From Actinomycetales bacterium (GTDB taxonomy: Bacteria > Actinomycetota > Actinomycetes > Actinomycetales > Cellulomonadaceae): a stretch of DNA of 5,060 nucleotides. The notes under the pieces are model-generated. The model saw only the letters and a list, made by a program, of their open reading frames with translations. It was not told the DNA's origin and made no database searches. Within the stretch, counting starts at the first letter, position 1. The number at the start of each line of letters is the position of its first letter. The position numbers and the translations under genes are program-made. This document shows, in pieces, positions 4,939-5,060 of the stretch. The DNA is taken from the NCBI GenBank assembly GCA_015655615.1, contig JAATES010000132.1:1-5060 (forward strand), written 5' to 3'.

Positions 4939-5060
4939 GCCTCGCAGCAGTCGCAGCCGCACGGTCTGTTCCATCTTGCGCAACTCCTCGACGGCGGCGT
5001 CGTCGAGGACCGATCCGACATCGGTGACCACATAGCCGAGTTCGCCTCGGGTGGCGAGCA
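4927..5060 (-). CDS. serA: D-3-phosphoglycerate dehydrogenase, C-terminal ACT domain (5' part outside window)
   Basis: SerA catalyses the first step of serine synthesis, oxidising 3-phosphoglycerate to phosphohydroxypyruvate. Only the last 43 codons are visible, reading LATRGELGYVVTDVGSVLDD and then a helix (AAVEELRKM) and a closing strand (QTVRLRLL). This matches the end of the regulatory ACT domain of the short, E. coli-type enzyme, whose C-terminus contains GYVVIDI and a terminal IRARLLY. ACT domains there bind L-serine for feedback inhibition. The TGA at 4929-4927 follows RGATQ, a slightly longer tail than in E. coli. The frame is open to the window edge. Because only the ACT part is seen, another ACT-containing dehydrogenase cannot be excluded. 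Confidence 0.75.
   Translation of the reverse strand, partial: LATRGELGYVVTDVGSVLDDAAVEELRKMEQTVRLRLLRGATQ

Noticed and set aside
1..5060. CRISPR array, insertion sequence, tRNA or rRNA gene
   Set aside because: No spaced direct repeats, transposase motifs, terminal repeats, or tRNA/rRNA signatures were seen on either strand.

Overview
This is high-GC DNA with bacterial gene structure. It uses GTG as well as ATG starts and has short intergenic gaps. Protein signatures point to an actinomycete, most likely of the Micrococcales type: an actinobacterial LexA, a LysM protein divergent from lexA with nrdR downstream, and a DinG/Rad3-type helicase nearby. No species can be named from the sequence alone.

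Layout from left to right. Positions 1-1416 (+) hold the C-terminal two thirds or so of a DinG-like ATP-dependent DNA helicase whose N-terminus lies outside the window. Positions 1460-2461 (+) encode an NAD-dependent L-lactate dehydrogenase with all catalytic residues and both fructose-1,6-bisphosphate site residues. A 54-bp convergent gap with a hairpin separates it from lexA on the minus strand (stop at 2516, preferred GTG start at 3292). A divergent control region of about 290 bp follows, carrying one good and two or three weaker LexA-box-like sequences over two facing promoter candidates. Positions 3586-3948 (+) encode a small membrane-anchored LysM protein of the DivS/ChiZ type. The next 321 bp have no credible gene but hold a chain of five back-to-back inverted repeats ending in a perfect 38-bp palindrome. 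Positions 4270-4824 (+) encode NrdR. The right edge (4927-5060, minus) is the C-terminal ACT domain of D-3-phosphoglycerate dehydrogenase, SerA.

The centre of the window is a DNA-damage and division-control locus. LexA represses the SOS response, the divergent LysM protein is expected to be an SOS-induced cell-division inhibitor, NrdR represses ribonucleotide reductase genes, and the DinG-like helicase belongs to a family involved in DNA repair. Lactate dehydrogenase and SerA look like metabolic neighbours rather than parts of that circuit.

Most of the window is conserved and well understood. The least explained part is the structured intergenic DNA at about 3986-4185. It has a promoter-like sequence placed so that the predicted RNA would start at the first hairpin and run to the 38-bp palindrome. 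It could be a small RNA or a structured nrdR leader. I could not match it to a known RNA family by eye.
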